Source: an uncultured Alphaproteobacteria bacterium (GTDB taxonomy: Bacteria > Pseudomonadota > Alphaproteobacteria > UBA2966). Taken from it: a DNA stretch of 64,000 bases. Within the stretch, counting starts at the first letter, position 1; each line of letters opens with the position of its first letter. Location of the stretch: positions 1,882,001 to 1,946,000 of the forward strand of contig OY282368.1 of NCBI GenBank assembly GCA_958295725.1, given 5' to 3'. The notes under the pieces are model-generated. The model was given only the letters and a program-made list of their open reading frames with translations, did no database searches and had not been told where the DNA came from. The position numbers and the translations under genes are program-made. This document shows positions 1-11,366 of the stretch, piece by piece.

Positions 1-70
1 CATGCTTGTTCTCCCAGGACCATCGACGGAGAACTATCGTCCAGAAATTCCAACAATTCGCCAACACGGC

Positions 71-739
71 CTAGAGGAACCGCTCGAAGAGGAAAGCCTT
101 CGTGCGTTCGAGCGCCAGCTTGGCGTCCGTCTCGTGATAGGATCCACGACGGTCGCAGTTGAACCCGTGCCCGGCCTCGGCGTAGGCATGGACCGTCACC
201 TCGGGGTGCTTCCCGGAGATCTCCTTGACGTCGCTCATCGGGATGGTCTCGTCCTTCTCGCCGAAATGGAGCATGGTGGGGCACTTGGGCGTTTCGGCGA
301 CGAAATCGATGATGCCGCCGCCGTAGTATCCGACCGCGCACGTGAGTTCGAGACGGCAGGCGGAGACCCACGACACGGTGCCGCCGAAGCAGTAGCCGAC
401 AATGCCGGGACGCTTGTCGCCGGCGACGTCGCTGGCCGCGGCTTCGACGTCCATCATCGTGTCGCGCCAGCTGAGTTGCCCCATGAGGTTACGGCCGCGC
501 TCGATATTCTCGGGCACGTAGTCGAGCTCGACGCCGGGCTCCACGCGGTCGAAAAGCGCCGGTGCGATGGACAGGTATCCGTCGGCCGCGAATCTGTCGC
601 AGACGTCCCGGATGTGGGCGTTGACCCCGAAGATCTCCTGGATCACGACCAAGCTCCCGCGCCGCGCGCCTTCCGGGATCGCTTCATAGACGCCGAACTC
701 GTGGCCGTCGTTCGCCTTCAATGTCCGCGTTGAACCCAT
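71..739 (-). CDS. Dienelactone hydrolase family protein
   Basis: Cytoplasmic alpha/beta hydrolase of 222 residues, the usual size for dienelactone hydrolases, which open lactone or ester rings in chlorocatechol-type breakdown. The nucleophile motif GYCFGG places Cys117. Asp163 (GEKDETIP) and His191 (EAGHGF) complete the Cys-Asp-His triad, and Glu35 sits in the conserved QEIFG segment. The ATG at 739 is chosen because GGAGGA lies just upstream; the longer open frame to 1033 has no family similarity. It is divergent from the transketolase pair. The substrate cannot be told from sequence, since many genomic members act on unknown carboxylic esters. Confidence 0.9.
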   Translation of the reverse strand: MGSTRTLKANDGHEFGVYEAIPEGARRGSLVVIQEIFGVNAHIRDVCDRFAADGYLSIAPALFDRVEPGVELDYVPENIERGRNLMGQLSWRDTMMDVEAAASDVAGDKRPGIVGYCFGGTVSWVSACRLELTCAVGYYGGGIIDFVAETPKCPTMLHFGEKDETIPMSDVKEISGKHPEVTVHAYAEAGHGFNCDRRGSYHETDAKLALERTKAFLFERFL

Positions 740-962
740 CTCGTCCGTTCCTCCTCTTCCTGTTCGTTTCGTGTCATCATCGGTCGCATATGGCGGCACA
801 CTACCACAAGGATCGCGATACCGACACGTCACCCGTTCTCGGGCGCCTGTTTCCAGGCCGCCGGAGAACCCGGACGCCACGAGACCGCGGAATCTTGCCG
901 ACCTGGTCAGGTTCGTTATGATCCGCTTCCAGTCCGCCCTCCACGATACCGAAGGATTTTCC

Positions 963-1802
963 ATGGCCGAAAGGAGCAACAGGAAAGCCGTGTTGCGTCG
1001 GCTGCGGGACGAGGCCCGCGATATCCGGCGCAATTCCTGGCGCGCGCTGCGCGCGGCGGGATCGGGTCACGTCGGGGGCGCGCTGTCCGCGGCGGAGCTG
1101 CTGGCGGCGCTTTATTTCCATTACCTGCGCGTCCGGCCCGACGAGCCCGACTGGCCCGATCGCGACCGTTTCGTGCTGTCGAAGGGCCACGGCAACGCGG
1201 CTCTGGCTGCCGTGCTGGCCCAGGCCGGATTCTTCGACGAGAGCCGGCTCGACGAGTTCTACGCCTACGAATCGCTCCTCGGAATGCACCCCGACATCAA
1301 GTGCGAGGGCGTCGAGATGAGCACTGGCGGGCTGGGCCACGGTCTCTCGATCGGCATCGGTATGGCGCTTGGCGCACGCCTCCAGGGGAAGGACTTCCGC
1401 ACCGTCGTAATGATCGGCGACGGCGAGCTGCAGGAGGGATCGAACTGGGAGGCGGCGATGGCCGCGGCGCACATGTCGCTGTCCAACCTCGCCGCCATCA
1501 TCGACTACAACAAGGTCCAGCAGAGCGGCCACGTCCGCGACAGGATGGCGATCGAGCCTCTGGCCGACAAATGGCGCGCCTTCGGATGGGCAGTCAGGGA
1601 GATCGACGGTCACGATGTGGGCGAGATCGTCGACGCGCTCGACGCGCTCCCCCTGGAGGAGGACAAGCCATCCTTCGTCGTCGCTCACACGGTCAAGGGC
1701 AAGGGCGCCAGCTTCGCGGAAGACACCTACCTCTGGCACAACAACGCCGTGACCGACGAGATATACGAGCGTGCCCTCGAGGAACTGGAGGCATCGGCAT
1801 GA
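963..1802 (+). CDS. Transketolase, N-terminal subunit
   Basis: Thiamine-diphosphate-binding half of a split transketolase, 279 residues. The pyrophosphate/Mg motif is visible as GDGELQEG (152-159) with Asn183 downstream, and SKGHGNAA (73-80) is the usual substrate/cofactor loop. In split enzymes this chain pairs with the C-terminal (PYR) chain, which follows with an ATGA overlap. The ATG at 963 is preferred to in-frame starts upstream because family similarity begins here; the ribosome site is weak (AAGGA). Such split pairs are often dedicated two-carbon transfer enzymes and not the main pentose-phosphate transketolase. The substrate is unknown. Confidence 0.92.
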   Translation: MAERSNRKAVLRRLRDEARDIRRNSWRALRAAGSGHVGGALSAAELLAALYFHYLRVRPDEPDWPDRDRFVLSKGHGNAALAAVLAQAGFFDESRLDEFYAYESLLGMHPDIKCEGVEMSTGGLGHGLSIGIGMALGARLQGKDFRTVVMIGDGELQEGSNWEAAMAAAHMSLSNLAAIIDYNKVQQSGHVRDRMAIEPLADKWRAFGWAVREIDGHDVGEIVDALDALPLEEDKPSFVVAHTVKGKGASFAEDTYLWHNNAVTDEIYERALEELEASA

Positions 1803-2785
1803 ACGACACCGGGAACGGAGCCTCGGACGCGCCCGAGCCCGAATGGGTCGGCCTCGCCGCCAATCAATCCCGTCTGTCGTTCGGCCTTGCCGTCACGGAA
1901 CTGGCGGAACGGGACGAGAGCGTCGTCGCCGTCGCCGCCGACACTCTCGATCTGATCGGTCTGCGGACGCTGATGGAGAGACGCCCGGAGCGCGTGATCG
2001 ACGTCGGCATTGCCGAGCAGAACGCCATGGGAATCGCCAGTGGTCTCGCCACCACCGGCATGCATCCCTACGTCTGCGGCTACGCGCCGTTCATCGCCGC
2101 GCGGTCGATGGAGCAACTGCGCAACGACGTGGACTACGCCAACCAGCGGGTCGTCATCGGCGCGGCATGCAGCGGCATCTCCCTCGCGGTGTCCGGCGGG
2201 ACTCATCACGCGGTGGAGGACATCGCCCTGATGCGCGGCCTGCCCAACATGACCGTGATCGTCGTCGCCGATGCCCACCAGGGCTATCACGCCACCCTGG
2301 CCACCCGCGACCACGACGGCCCGGTCTATATCCGCCTTGGCGGACGGGCGATCGAGACCCCCGCGACGCCGGTCGACACGGACTACCGGATCGGCAGGGC
2401 CGACCTGCTGCGCGCCGGCGGGGACGTGACCGTGATCGCCTGCGGGTGCATGGTTCCGGAGGCCGTGTCCGCCGCCGAAACCCTGGCGGGGCGGGGCGTC
2501 GATACGCGCGTGATCGACATGCACACGATCAAGCCGCTCGACCGCGACGCGGTCCTCGTGGCGGCGGCCGAGACCGGTGGCATCGTCACGGCGGAAGAGC
2601 ACCGTCTGACCGGCGGTCTCGGCGGCGCCGTCGCTGAGCTGCTGGCGGAGGAGCACCCGACGCGCATGCGCTTCGTCGGCATGCCCGCCGAATACGCCGT
2701 CGTCGGGCCCACGGCCAAGGTCCGGGACCGCCACGGCATGAGCGCCCGCCACATCGTGGCGGCCTGCCTGTCGCTCGCGGGCTGA
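1799..2785 (+). CDS. Transketolase, C-terminal subunit
   Basis: Second half of the split transketolase, 328 residues, starting inside the stop codon of the first half (ATGA), which implies translational coupling and 1:1 assembly. The PYR domain holds the catalytic glutamate in DVGIAEQNA, and HHAVEDIALMR is the conserved segment after it. The C-terminal 120 residues form the transketolase C domain (VIDMHTIKPLD and TAEEH motifs). The reaction is two-carbon ketol transfer with thiamine diphosphate in the cytoplasm. It could instead be a DXS-like or apulose-type transketolase; context does not decide. Confidence 0.92.
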   Translation: MNDTGNGASDAPEPEWVGLAANQSRLSFGLAVTELAERDESVVAVAADTLDLIGLRTLMERRPERVIDVGIAEQNAMGIASGLATTGMHPYVCGYAPFIAARSMEQLRNDVDYANQRVVIGAACSGISLAVSGGTHHAVEDIALMRGLPNMTVIVVADAHQGYHATLATRDHDGPVYIRLGGRAIETPATPVDTDYRIGRADLLRAGGDVTVIACGCMVPEAVSAAETLAGRGVDTRVIDMHTIKPLDRDAVLVAAAETGGIVTAEEHRLTGGLGGAVAELLAEEHPTRMRFVGMPAEYAVVGPTAKVRDRHGMSARHIVAACLSLAG

Positions 2786-2890
2786 CCGGGTGCGCGTCCC
2801 GCGCCGCGCCCCTGTCCCGATCACCGTCGATGCCGTCCAGGCGATCCAGGGCGCCTGAGGACGCGCGACGCTCCCTCCATGGCCGGGTTC

Positions 2891-4204
2891 TTACCGGTGC
2901 GCCCGGAACGGCGCCAAGTCGATGCCCGGGTCGCGCCCGGCCACGAGGTCGGCGATCAGGCGCCCCGTGAGAGGTCCCAGCGTCAGACCGTAGTGCTGAT
3001 GCCCGAAAGCGAAGTACACGTCCGGATACACGGGCGACGGTCCGATCACCGGGCGCGAGTCCGGAAGCGTCGGACGGAATCCGAGCCACGCGCTCGACTC
3101 GCGCGTGTCCAGACCGGGAAGCATTCGTTCGGCGTGCGGGAGCAGACGGCGAACCCAGCCGTAATCGGGGGGCGCCGCAAGGCTGGCGAGCTCGACGCCA
3201 TGCGCGAGCCGCAACCCGTCCTCCATGGGCGTGATGGCGAAACCGTGATCCCCATGGAGAAGAGGGCGCGTGGGTCCCGACGCCATCGCGGGCAACATGA
3301 GGTGGTAACCCCGCTCGACGCCGAGCGGCACGTCGCCGCCCAACTGCCGGGCCAGACCCCGCGACCATGCCCCGGTCGCGAGTACGATCGCGTCCGCCGC
3401 GACCTTGTCGCTCCCGACCCGAACCGTTCGGGGCCGCGCGGTCAGGTCGAAACCGGTCACCTCCCCCGTCTCGAGTCGACCGCCACCACCCACGAACGTC
3501 GCCGCGAAAGCCCGGACCACGCGCAGGGGATCGGTGAGCGAATCGAATTCCGGGAAGTAGAGGCCGCGGGTGAAGATGGGCGCGACCGTCGGCTCCATCT
3601 GGCGGATTTCGTCGGCGTCGAGGATTTCGTATCGGCCGCCGTGTCGGTCATGGAGCGCGCGGGCGTTCGCCGTGGCGTCGAACGCCGCGTCGCTTTCGTA
3701 CACCTTGAGCCAGCCCTTCCGGACGACGAAATCCCGAGTTCCCGTCCGTTCCACCAGATCGCGCCACGCCGGCTTGGCGTGCCGGGCCAGCGTCGCCAGG
3801 GCGGCGGCGTTGGCGTCGGCCCGCGACGCGCGGCTCTCCCGCAGGAGCCGCGCCAGCCAGGGCGCCAGTCGCGGCAGGGAGCGCCAGCGCATCGCGAAGT
3901 GGGGTTCCATGCCCGACAGGAATTTCGGGATGTCCCGCCACATGCCCGGCAGACCCACGGGAATGCACGCGCCGTGAACGAGGATGCCGGCGTTGCCGCG
4001 GGACGCTCCCCGCCCGGGTTCGCCGCGGTCGACCAACGTGACGTCGTGACCGTCCCGCCGAAGGTGGAGGGCGCATGAAACGCCGACGATTCCGGCGCCG
4101 ATGACGACGACGCCGCGCGGTGCCGGGCGGCCGTCGCGCCCGGAAATTCGCGCGCCTTCCGACATGGGTGGATTGTTGCTGTTTTCTTCGGGGCTTCCCA
4201 TCAC
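2891..4204 (-). CDS. FAD-dependent amino-acid oxidoreductase, DadA-like
   Basis: FAD enzyme of the DAO/DadA family, 437 residues. The ADP-binding fold GAGIVG is at 36-41, followed by a beta-strand ending in an acidic/basic pair (LVDRG). The C-terminal GFRPTLPDSRPVIGPSP and GHQHYGLTLGP segments are typical of D-amino-acid dehydrogenase small subunits. Likely role: oxidative deamination of a D-amino acid or N-methyl amino acid, passing electrons to the quinone pool. The start is uncertain: the ATG at 4204 and the one at 4165 both lack a clear ribosome site, and the Rossmann fold begins late, so 4165 may be right. Divergent from the speD-like gene. Confidence 0.85.
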   Translation of the reverse strand: MMGSPEENSNNPPMSEGARISGRDGRPAPRGVVVIGAGIVGVSCALHLRRDGHDVTLVDRGEPGRGASRGNAGILVHGACIPVGLPGMWRDIPKFLSGMEPHFAMRWRSLPRLAPWLARLLRESRASRADANAAALATLARHAKPAWRDLVERTGTRDFVVRKGWLKVYESDAAFDATANARALHDRHGGRYEILDADEIRQMEPTVAPIFTRGLYFPEFDSLTDPLRVVRAFAATFVGGGGRLETGEVTGFDLTARPRTVRVGSDKVAADAIVLATGAWSRGLARQLGGDVPLGVERGYHLMLPAMASGPTRPLLHGDHGFAITPMEDGLRLAHGVELASLAAPPDYGWVRRLLPHAERMLPGLDTRESSAWLGFRPTLPDSRPVIGPSPVYPDVYFAFGHQHYGLTLGPLTGRLIADLVAGRDPGIDLAPFRAHR

Positions 4205-4599
4205 AATATGTCACGCGCCGGGCCGCGGGCGCGGCGTCGGGGCGGAGAGAAACGGAGAGACCATGTGGGGCCAGCATCTCATTCTCGACATGTTCGACTG
4301 CGATCGCGAAGCCATCCGCGATCCCGACACGATCCGGGCGTTCGCCGCCGAGCTCGTCGACGCCATCGGGATGAAGGCTTACGGAGAACCCGTCCTTGAA
4401 CACTTCGCGGCCCACGATCCCGCCGCCGGCGGACACACGCTGGTCCAACTCATGGAAACGTCGAACGTCACCGCGCACTTCGCCGAGCGATCCGGCGACG
4501 TCTATCTCGACGTATTCTCCTGCGAGACGTTCTCGGAAGAGAACGCGGTCTCCGTATGCCGGAAGCGCTTCGCGCCGCGCGACATCGCGCGAACGTCGC

Positions 4600-6408
<1,809 letters not shown>

Positions 6409-6493
6409 TGACGCGCTTGTACCATCGGCGTCCTGGAGCGCCAAGGCGCGGATCCGATGCGGGGACGGAGACGCTGGAACGGGAGGGGATGGA

Positions 6494-7033
6494 ATGACAA
6501 CTATCGAATGGCCGCGAGAAGAGATGGAGAAGTACGTGGTTCGCTACAAGGACCTGCCCAACCGGATTTCTCCGGTCCGCCTCCTCGACATGGCGTTGCC
6601 GCGGTTCGAGCGGAAACGGTATCCCGTGACGGGACGATCGGCGGAGCAGAACTGGTCGGACAAGCGGGTCGGCGAGGTCGAGTCGTTCAACATCAACTTC
6701 GTTTCGTGCGAGGCGGGCCACGGTATCGGGGCGCACGCGCACGACGCGGACGAGGCGTTCGTCGTCTTGACCGGACGCTGGAGCGTCAGCTTCGGCGAGG
6801 CGGGCGACCGGGAAATCGAGATCGCACCGTTCGACATGATCGCGGTGCCGCCCAACGTCATGCACGGCGTTACCAACATCTCGGACTCCGAGGCGTTGCT
6901 GATCGCCGTCCAGGGCGCCCACAGCGGCGCCACGATCCGGTGGTCGCCGCGAGTCGTCGAGGAGGCGCGGGCCCTGGGGATGGACGCGGATGCCGTGGAA
7001 TTTCCGGGGTACACCGGGGGCGAACCGTGCTAG
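6494..7033 (+). CDS. Cupin-domain protein
   Basis: A 179-residue single-cupin protein. Motif 1 holds His81, His83 and Glu87 (AHAHDADE) and motif 2 holds His124 ([10 protein letters not shown]), giving the usual 3-His/1-Glu metal site. Members include dioxygenases, isomerases and sensors, so the function is open. A strong GGAGGGG ribosome site precedes the ATG. The TAG stop coincides with the target site of the insertion sequence: TA belongs to the target duplication and G to the element. Without the element the stop would be restored and the PLP dehydratase would start four bases later, so the two were probably one operon. Confidence 0.85.
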   Translation: MTTIEWPREEMEKYVVRYKDLPNRISPVRLLDMALPRFERKRYPVTGRSAEQNWSDKRVGEVESFNINFVSCEAGHGIGAHAHDADEAFVVLTGRWSVSFGEAGDREIEIAPFDMIAVPPNVMHGVTNISDSEALLIAVQGAHSGATIRWSPRVVEEARALGMDADAVEFPGYTGGEPC

Positions 7034-7879
7034 GCTCAGGACCTATAACCAGACTTGAGTATTGGGGCGGGATGTGGTTCAAGTTTCCCAGATATAGGGG
7101 AGGTTACCATGTCCGACCACCACTTCTGGCTATCCGACGCCCGGTTCGCCCGTATCCAGCCTCTGCTGCCCAACAAGGTTCGCGGCGTGCCTCGGGTCGA
7201 TGACCGGCGCGTCATCTCCGGCATCGTCCACGTCATCCGCAACGGTCTCAGGTGGCGCGACGCGCCGCCCGAGTACGGCCCGCACAAGACGCTCTACAAC
7301 CGCTTCGTGCGTTGGAGCAAGGCCGGTGTCTTCACCCGCATCTTCGAGGCCCTGGCCGCCGAGAGCCGGGTGACGGGGACGGTGATGATCGACGCCACCC
7401 ACCTGAAAGCTCATCGGACCGCGGCCAGCCTGCTCGAAAAGGGGGTCTTTCGCGCCGTATCGGACGCACCCGAGGCGGGCTCGACTCGGAGCTGCACGCG
7501 GTCTGCGATGGCGACGGCAGGCCCCTGATCATGTTGCTGACCGAAGGACAGGTCAGTGACTATCGCGGCGCCGCGACCGTGTTCGGTGCCCTGCCCGAAG
7601 CCGATGCCCTGATCGCCGACAAGGGCTACGACAGCGACCGCTTCCGCGAGGCCTTGGCGGAGCGCGGGATCGAACCCTGCATCCCCGGCCGGGCGAGCCG
7701 CAAGAGGTCGGTCGCCTACGACGCCGAACTCTACAAGCGGCGCAACCTCATCGAGCGCATGTTCGGCAGAATCAAGGACTGGCGGCGTATCGCCGCACGA
7801 TACGACCGATGCGTCCACACCTTCTTCAGCGCCATCTGCATCGCCGCTACCGTCATCTTTTGGTTATGAGTCCTGAGCC
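7033..7879 (+). mobile_element. Insertion sequence, IS5 family (IS427-like group), complete
   Basis: An 847-bp element. The 20-bp terminal inverted repeats at 7033-7052 and 7860-7879 match at 17 of 20 positions, both beginning GGCTCAGGAC. TA is duplicated at 7031-7032 and 7880-7881, as expected for this group, which targets CTAG/TA. It carries one transposase read through a frameshift. Both ends, the duplication and the reading frame look intact, so it may still be mobile or has moved recently. Confidence 0.93.
7109..7869 (+). CDS. IS5-family transposase, made by -1 frameshift
   Basis: DDE transposase in two overlapping frames. The first frame (7109-7528) begins MSDHHFWLSDARF and carries the N-terminal DUF4096-like domain and the first catalytic Asp (VMIDATHLKAHR). 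The second (to 7869) continues with RRIGRTRGGL, the second Asp (LIADKGYDSD) and the YKRRNLIERMFGRIKDWRR block with the catalytic Glu. The run A4G5 at 7437-7445 is a good slippery site; slipping back one base joins LLEKG to GLSRR and restores the usual family sequence of about 253 residues. The ATG follows a GGGGAGG ribosome site. Confidence 0.9.
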
Positions 7880-7886
7880 TAGCCGC

Positions 7887-8927
7887 ATGACCTCCGGCGG
7901 TCCGGACCGGCGCATCCGCCCCGCCCTCCCCGATCACGGCGCCGTCGAGGCGGCGGCCGAACGGATACGGCCTCATGCCCTGCGGACGCCGATGCTCGAA
8001 TCGCCACTCCTCGACCGGTGCCTCGGCGGCAGGCTCCTGATCAAGGCCGAGGTCCTGCAACGCACCGGGTCCTTCAAGTTCAGGGGCGCCTGCAACAGGA
8101 TCGGACGCCTCTCCGACGACGAGCGCGCGGCTGGCGTGGTGGCCTTCTCGTCCGGCAATCACGCCCAGGGGGTGGCGCAGGCGGCCCGGCTTCACGGCGC
8201 GCCGGCGACCGTCGTCATGCCCGCGGACGCCCCTGCCGTCAAACTACGGAACACGCGGGCCCACGGCGCCGACGTCGTCGCCTACGACCGCGAGCGGGAA
8301 GATCGGCGGGAGATCGCCCGCGCCCTCGCGGAGCGGACGGGACGGGTGCTGGTCGAACCGTTCGACGACGCGGACGTCATCGCCGGACAGGGCACGGTCG
8401 GCCTCGAGATCGCGGAGCAGGCCGCCGGCCTCGGATGCCGTCCCGATGCCGTCGTGGCGCCCGTCGGCGGCGGCGGGCTGATTGCCGGAATCGGCCTCGG
8501 CCTCGACGCGAGGGAAAAGGACATTCCCCTCATCGGCGTCGAGCCGGCGGCCTTCGACGACACCCGCCGCTCGCTCGAGTCGGGCCGGCGGGAGACCAAC
8601 CCTCCGGGGCGCCGCTCGATCTGCGACGCGCTGGCGGTCCCCACGCCCGGGGAGATGACGTTCGCCCTCAACCGGCGGCGACTCGAAACCTGTCTCGCGG
8701 TGAGCGACGACGACGTCCGGACCGCCATGGCCGTCGCCTTCGCGCACTTCAAGCTCGTCGTGGAGCCCGGCGGCGCCGTCGCGCTGGCCGCCGTCCTCTC
8801 CGGCCAGGTTCCCTGCCGTGACCGCGCGGTCGTCGTCGTGGCCTCGGGTGGCAACGTCGATCGCGAGACGTTCGCCGACGCCCTCGACGGCGCGGACTGG
8901 ACCGTGCCGCCCCTCGCCGTCGGTTGA
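7887..8927 (+). CDS. PLP-dependent threonine/serine dehydratase-like enzyme
   Basis: Fold-type II PLP enzyme of 346 residues, cytoplasmic. The Schiff-base lysine is Lys64 in GSFKFRGA, the substrate loop is SSGNHAQG and the phosphate-binding glycine loop is VGGGGLIAG. The likely reaction is deamination of threonine or serine to the 2-oxo acid, or 3-hydroxyaspartate dehydration or serine racemisation, which share these motifs. There is no regulatory ACT domain, so it is catabolic-type and not the isoleucine-pathway IlvA. The insertion sequence ends eight bases upstream; an in-frame ATG at 7866 lies within the element's inverted repeat and could now be used. Confidence 0.87.
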   Translation: MTSGGPDRRIRPALPDHGAVEAAAERIRPHALRTPMLESPLLDRCLGGRLLIKAEVLQRTGSFKFRGACNRIGRLSDDERAAGVVAFSSGNHAQGVAQAARLHGAPATVVMPADAPAVKLRNTRAHGADVVAYDREREDRREIARALAERTGRVLVEPFDDADVIAGQGTVGLEIAEQAAGLGCRPDAVVAPVGGGGLIAGIGLGLDAREKDIPLIGVEPAAFDDTRRSLESGRRETNPPGRRSICDALAVPTPGEMTFALNRRRLETCLAVSDDDVRTAMAVAFAHFKLVVEPGGAVALAAVLSGQVPCRDRAVVVVASGGNVDRETFADALDGADWTVPPLAVG

Positions 8928-8937
8928 GGCGGAACCG

Positions 8938-9681
8938 TTACCGGCCGGGTTCCGGTTTCCGGGCCTTGTACCGCTTGTAGACGACCGGCAGGAGCGCCAG
9001 GACCGCCAGTCCGACCAGCGCCGTGACGATCTCCGGCGTCAGGATCCCCGCGGCGGTAAACTCCCCGCCCGACTCGAAAAGGCTGTCGAGACCCGCGCCG
9101 ACGGTCGCGTACACGAAGGTCGCGGGGACGATGCCGACGAGGGTGGCCCCGACATAGGGCGCGAGGCGCACGCCCAGGAACGCGGGCACGAGATTCACGA
9201 CGAAGAACGGGAACAGGGGGATCAGGCGCAGCACCAGCAGGTAGCTGAACGCGTTCCGCTGGAACCCCGCCTCGAGGCGGCCGAGCCAGGGACCCGCCCG
9301 CGCCCGCAACGGCTCGCCCAGGGCGGTCCGCGCGACGAGGAAAACCGCGCTCGCCCCGACGGTCGCCGCGACGACGACATAGGAGGCGCCGACGATGTTG
9401 CCGAACAAAAACCCGCCGGCGATCGTCATCGCCGTGCCGCCGGGCAGCGAGAAGGCGACCGCCGCAGCGTACAGCCCCATGAAGATGGCGGGCGCCAGCA
9501 CGGCGTGATCGTCGACCCTGGCCCGCAGGAAATTCCGGTGCTCCCGCAGGGTCTCCACGGTCACGTAGTCGTCCAGCCCGAAGGCGAAGAACGAGGCGAA
9601 TCCGGCGACGAGCACGGCGACCAGGACGACCCTCGCCCAGAGGCGCGCCTTCGGCGGCCGATCCTCGTCCCCCCTGCTCAT
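8938..9681 (-). CDS. TVP38/TMEM64 (VTT-domain) membrane protein
   Basis: Inner-membrane protein of 247 residues in the DedA/VTT superfamily. A first membrane helix lies near residues 17-35, then come the reentrant-loop motif VAFSLPGGTAMTIAGGFLFG (residues about 75-95), the conserved RLIPLFPFFVVN segment and C-terminal helices ending in a Lys/Arg-rich tail. Family members move lipids or affect membrane homeostasis; no substrate can be assigned. It faces the dehydratase gene tail to tail with ten bases between and follows the MFS gene on the same strand, with which it is probably co-transcribed. Confidence 0.88.
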   Translation of the reverse strand: MSRGDEDRPPKARLWARVVLVAVLVAGFASFFAFGLDDYVTVETLREHRNFLRARVDDHAVLAPAIFMGLYAAAVAFSLPGGTAMTIAGGFLFGNIVGASYVVVAATVGASAVFLVARTALGEPLRARAGPWLGRLEAGFQRNAFSYLLVLRLIPLFPFFVVNLVPAFLGVRLAPYVGATLVGIVPATFVYATVGAGLDSLFESGGEFTAAGILTPEIVTALVGLAVLALLPVVYKRYKARKPEPGR

Positions 9682-9690
9682 GGGCGTGTC

Positions 9691-10944
9691 CTAACTCGAT
9701 CGCCAGACGTGGCGCCGCGCCTTCGAGAGTTCCCGAACCGGTCTCGACGCGGCCGCGCCGGCCCGGTCGGTGGTCGGAAGGAAGGCGACGGCGACCAGGA
9801 TGATCGCGACGCAGGCGGCCAGGAGCGCGAACAGGGTGGAGAGACCGCCCGCGGAGTCGTGGGTGAACGCGATCAACGGGATCGCCAGCGCGCTCACGCC
9901 CAGGGTGATCACGTACTTGATGGCGTAGATCCGGGAGCGCCAGGCATCGGTGGTGAAGCGGACGATGAGGGCGTCGTGTATGGGAATTTCCCCGAACACC
10001 AGCGCCATCATGATCAGCGCCACCCCCAGCATCGCCGCGTCGTGCGCGGCGGCCGCCAGCAGCATCAAGGGCAGTTGCGCGGCGACGACGACGAGGAACA
10101 CCGGCTTGATCGGGTAGCGGTCGATGAGGAAGCCGACGACGATCTGCGCGAACGCCGCGACCGCGAACACGATGGAGGCCAGCGAGCCCACGCCGAGAGT
10201 CGTCGTCGCCATGCCCGCCAGACGCTCGTCGAACACCTTGGGCAGGGCCACCGTCGTGACGTTGAAGACCAGACCGCCGAACAGCGAGGCGACGGCGAGG
10301 ACAAGCAGGGCCCGGAGAAAGAACGGCGTGCCGGGTAGCCGCGCCGGCCCCCGCGACGCCGCGCGCCCGCCGGTCGCGCTCTCCCCGCGCATCGCCAGGA
10401 CGTAGGCGACGCCCGTGGCCACGGCCACGGCGCCGGGAACCATGAACGCCGCGCGCCAACCCAGGGTCTGGGTGAGCAGGCCGGCGACGACCGCCGCGCC
10501 GGCGACTCCGAGGTTCCCGAACACACCGTTGATCCCGAGGATCTTGCCGACCTTCTCCCGTCCCTCGACCACCATGGCGATGCCGACCGGGTGGTAGATC
10601 GAGGCGAACAGGCCGATCAGGGCGAGACCCGCCGCGATCTGCCAGGGGGCTTGCGCCAACCCCGTCAGGATCGAGGCGCCGCCGATCCCCAGAAAGAAAA
10701 CCGCCATCAACTTGGTGCGGTCCCAACGGTCGCCGAGCCAGCCGGCCGGCAGCGCGCCCAGGGCGAACGTCAGGAAGCCGGGGAACGACAAGGCGATCAG
10801 TTCGCTGTAGGTCATGTCGAAGACATCCTCCAGCGCCAGCACCACCGTGGCGTAGAGCAGCATGAACAGATGGTCGTAGACGTGACCGACGTTCAGGAAC
10901 GCGAGTCGGAGAGCGCCTCGAGTCATGGGCGGGTTCTTTCCCAT
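9691..10944 (-). CDS. MFS transporter
   Basis: Major facilitator superfamily permease, 417 residues, about 12 hydrophobic segments. LPAGWLGDRWDRTKLM (residues about 60-77) is the loop 2-3 signature with its Gly-x-x-x-Asp-Arg pattern; the N-terminal VGHVYDHLFMLLY resembles FSR/fosmidomycin-resistance-like members. The substrate is unknown. The start could be 10944 or the ATG at 10926, which has a GGAAAG nine bases before it. Downstream, nine bases separate it from the VTT-domain gene. Confidence 0.87.
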   Translation of the reverse strand: MGKNPPMTRGALRLAFLNVGHVYDHLFMLLYATVVLALEDVFDMTYSELIALSFPGFLTFALGALPAGWLGDRWDRTKLMAVFFLGIGGASILTGLAQAPWQIAAGLALIGLFASIYHPVGIAMVVEGREKVGKILGINGVFGNLGVAGAAVVAGLLTQTLGWRAAFMVPGAVAVATGVAYVLAMRGESATGGRAASRGPARLPGTPFFLRALLVLAVASLFGGLVFNVTTVALPKVFDERLAGMATTTLGVGSLASIVFAVAAFAQIVVGFLIDRYPIKPVFLVVVAAQLPLMLLAAAAHDAAMLGVALIMMALVFGEIPIHDALIVRFTTDAWRSRIYAIKYVITLGVSALAIPLIAFTHDSAGGLSTLFALLAACVAIILVAVAFLPTTDRAGAAASRPVRELSKARRHVWRSS

Positions 10945-11366
10945 ATCGTCGCGGGCATCATACGCGCCGGCGTCCGCCGTCGCATGGGCAGTCCTGGTTC
11001 ACTACACAAGTGGAATTGTCCGGTTTTGTAGCACATCGATTGTCCGCTTCCGTTGTGGCGGTTGAGCCTGTGGGGAAGCGGTCAGGCGCGGAGGGAGGCA
11101 AGGCGGATATCGCCAAGCCGCTCAGGGGCCTGGGGTCGAACGTGATGGAGACCGCGGCGCGTCACCGAACGGACGCTTGGCGGGTTGTCCACGTTACCGA
11201 GATCATCGGAAGGCCGTGGGTGCCGATAGCATATGCCGCCAGCCCCGGCGCCACGCCGCGCGCGGTCACCGTAATTTGATATACGAACTCGCCCGCGCCT
11301 GTGATAGGAATTGCGGTGCCGACCGTCTCGCGGACGATGCGCGGCAACGACCAAAGGGAGGAAGCC
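10945..11366. other. Gene-free stretch upstream of the taurine-type ABC operon
   Basis: About 420 bases with no open frame that resembles a protein. The lower-GC patch around 11000-11050 (TGTCCGGTTTTGTAGCAC) looks unlike its neighbours and could be a transposon scar, but I see no paired inverted repeats. The end of the stretch carries the ribosome site AAAGGGAGGA for the tauA-like gene, so the operon promoter should lie here; no convincing -35/-10 pair was found. Confidence 0.5.

Noticed and set aside
7034..7869. A transposase pseudogene broken by frameshift
   Set aside because: The frame change coincides with an A4G5 slippery run at the place typical for this IS group, so it is better read as programmed frameshifting.
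11000..11060. Remnant end of a transposon
   Set aside because: The sequence looks foreign but I found no partner inverted repeat, duplication or transposase fragment.
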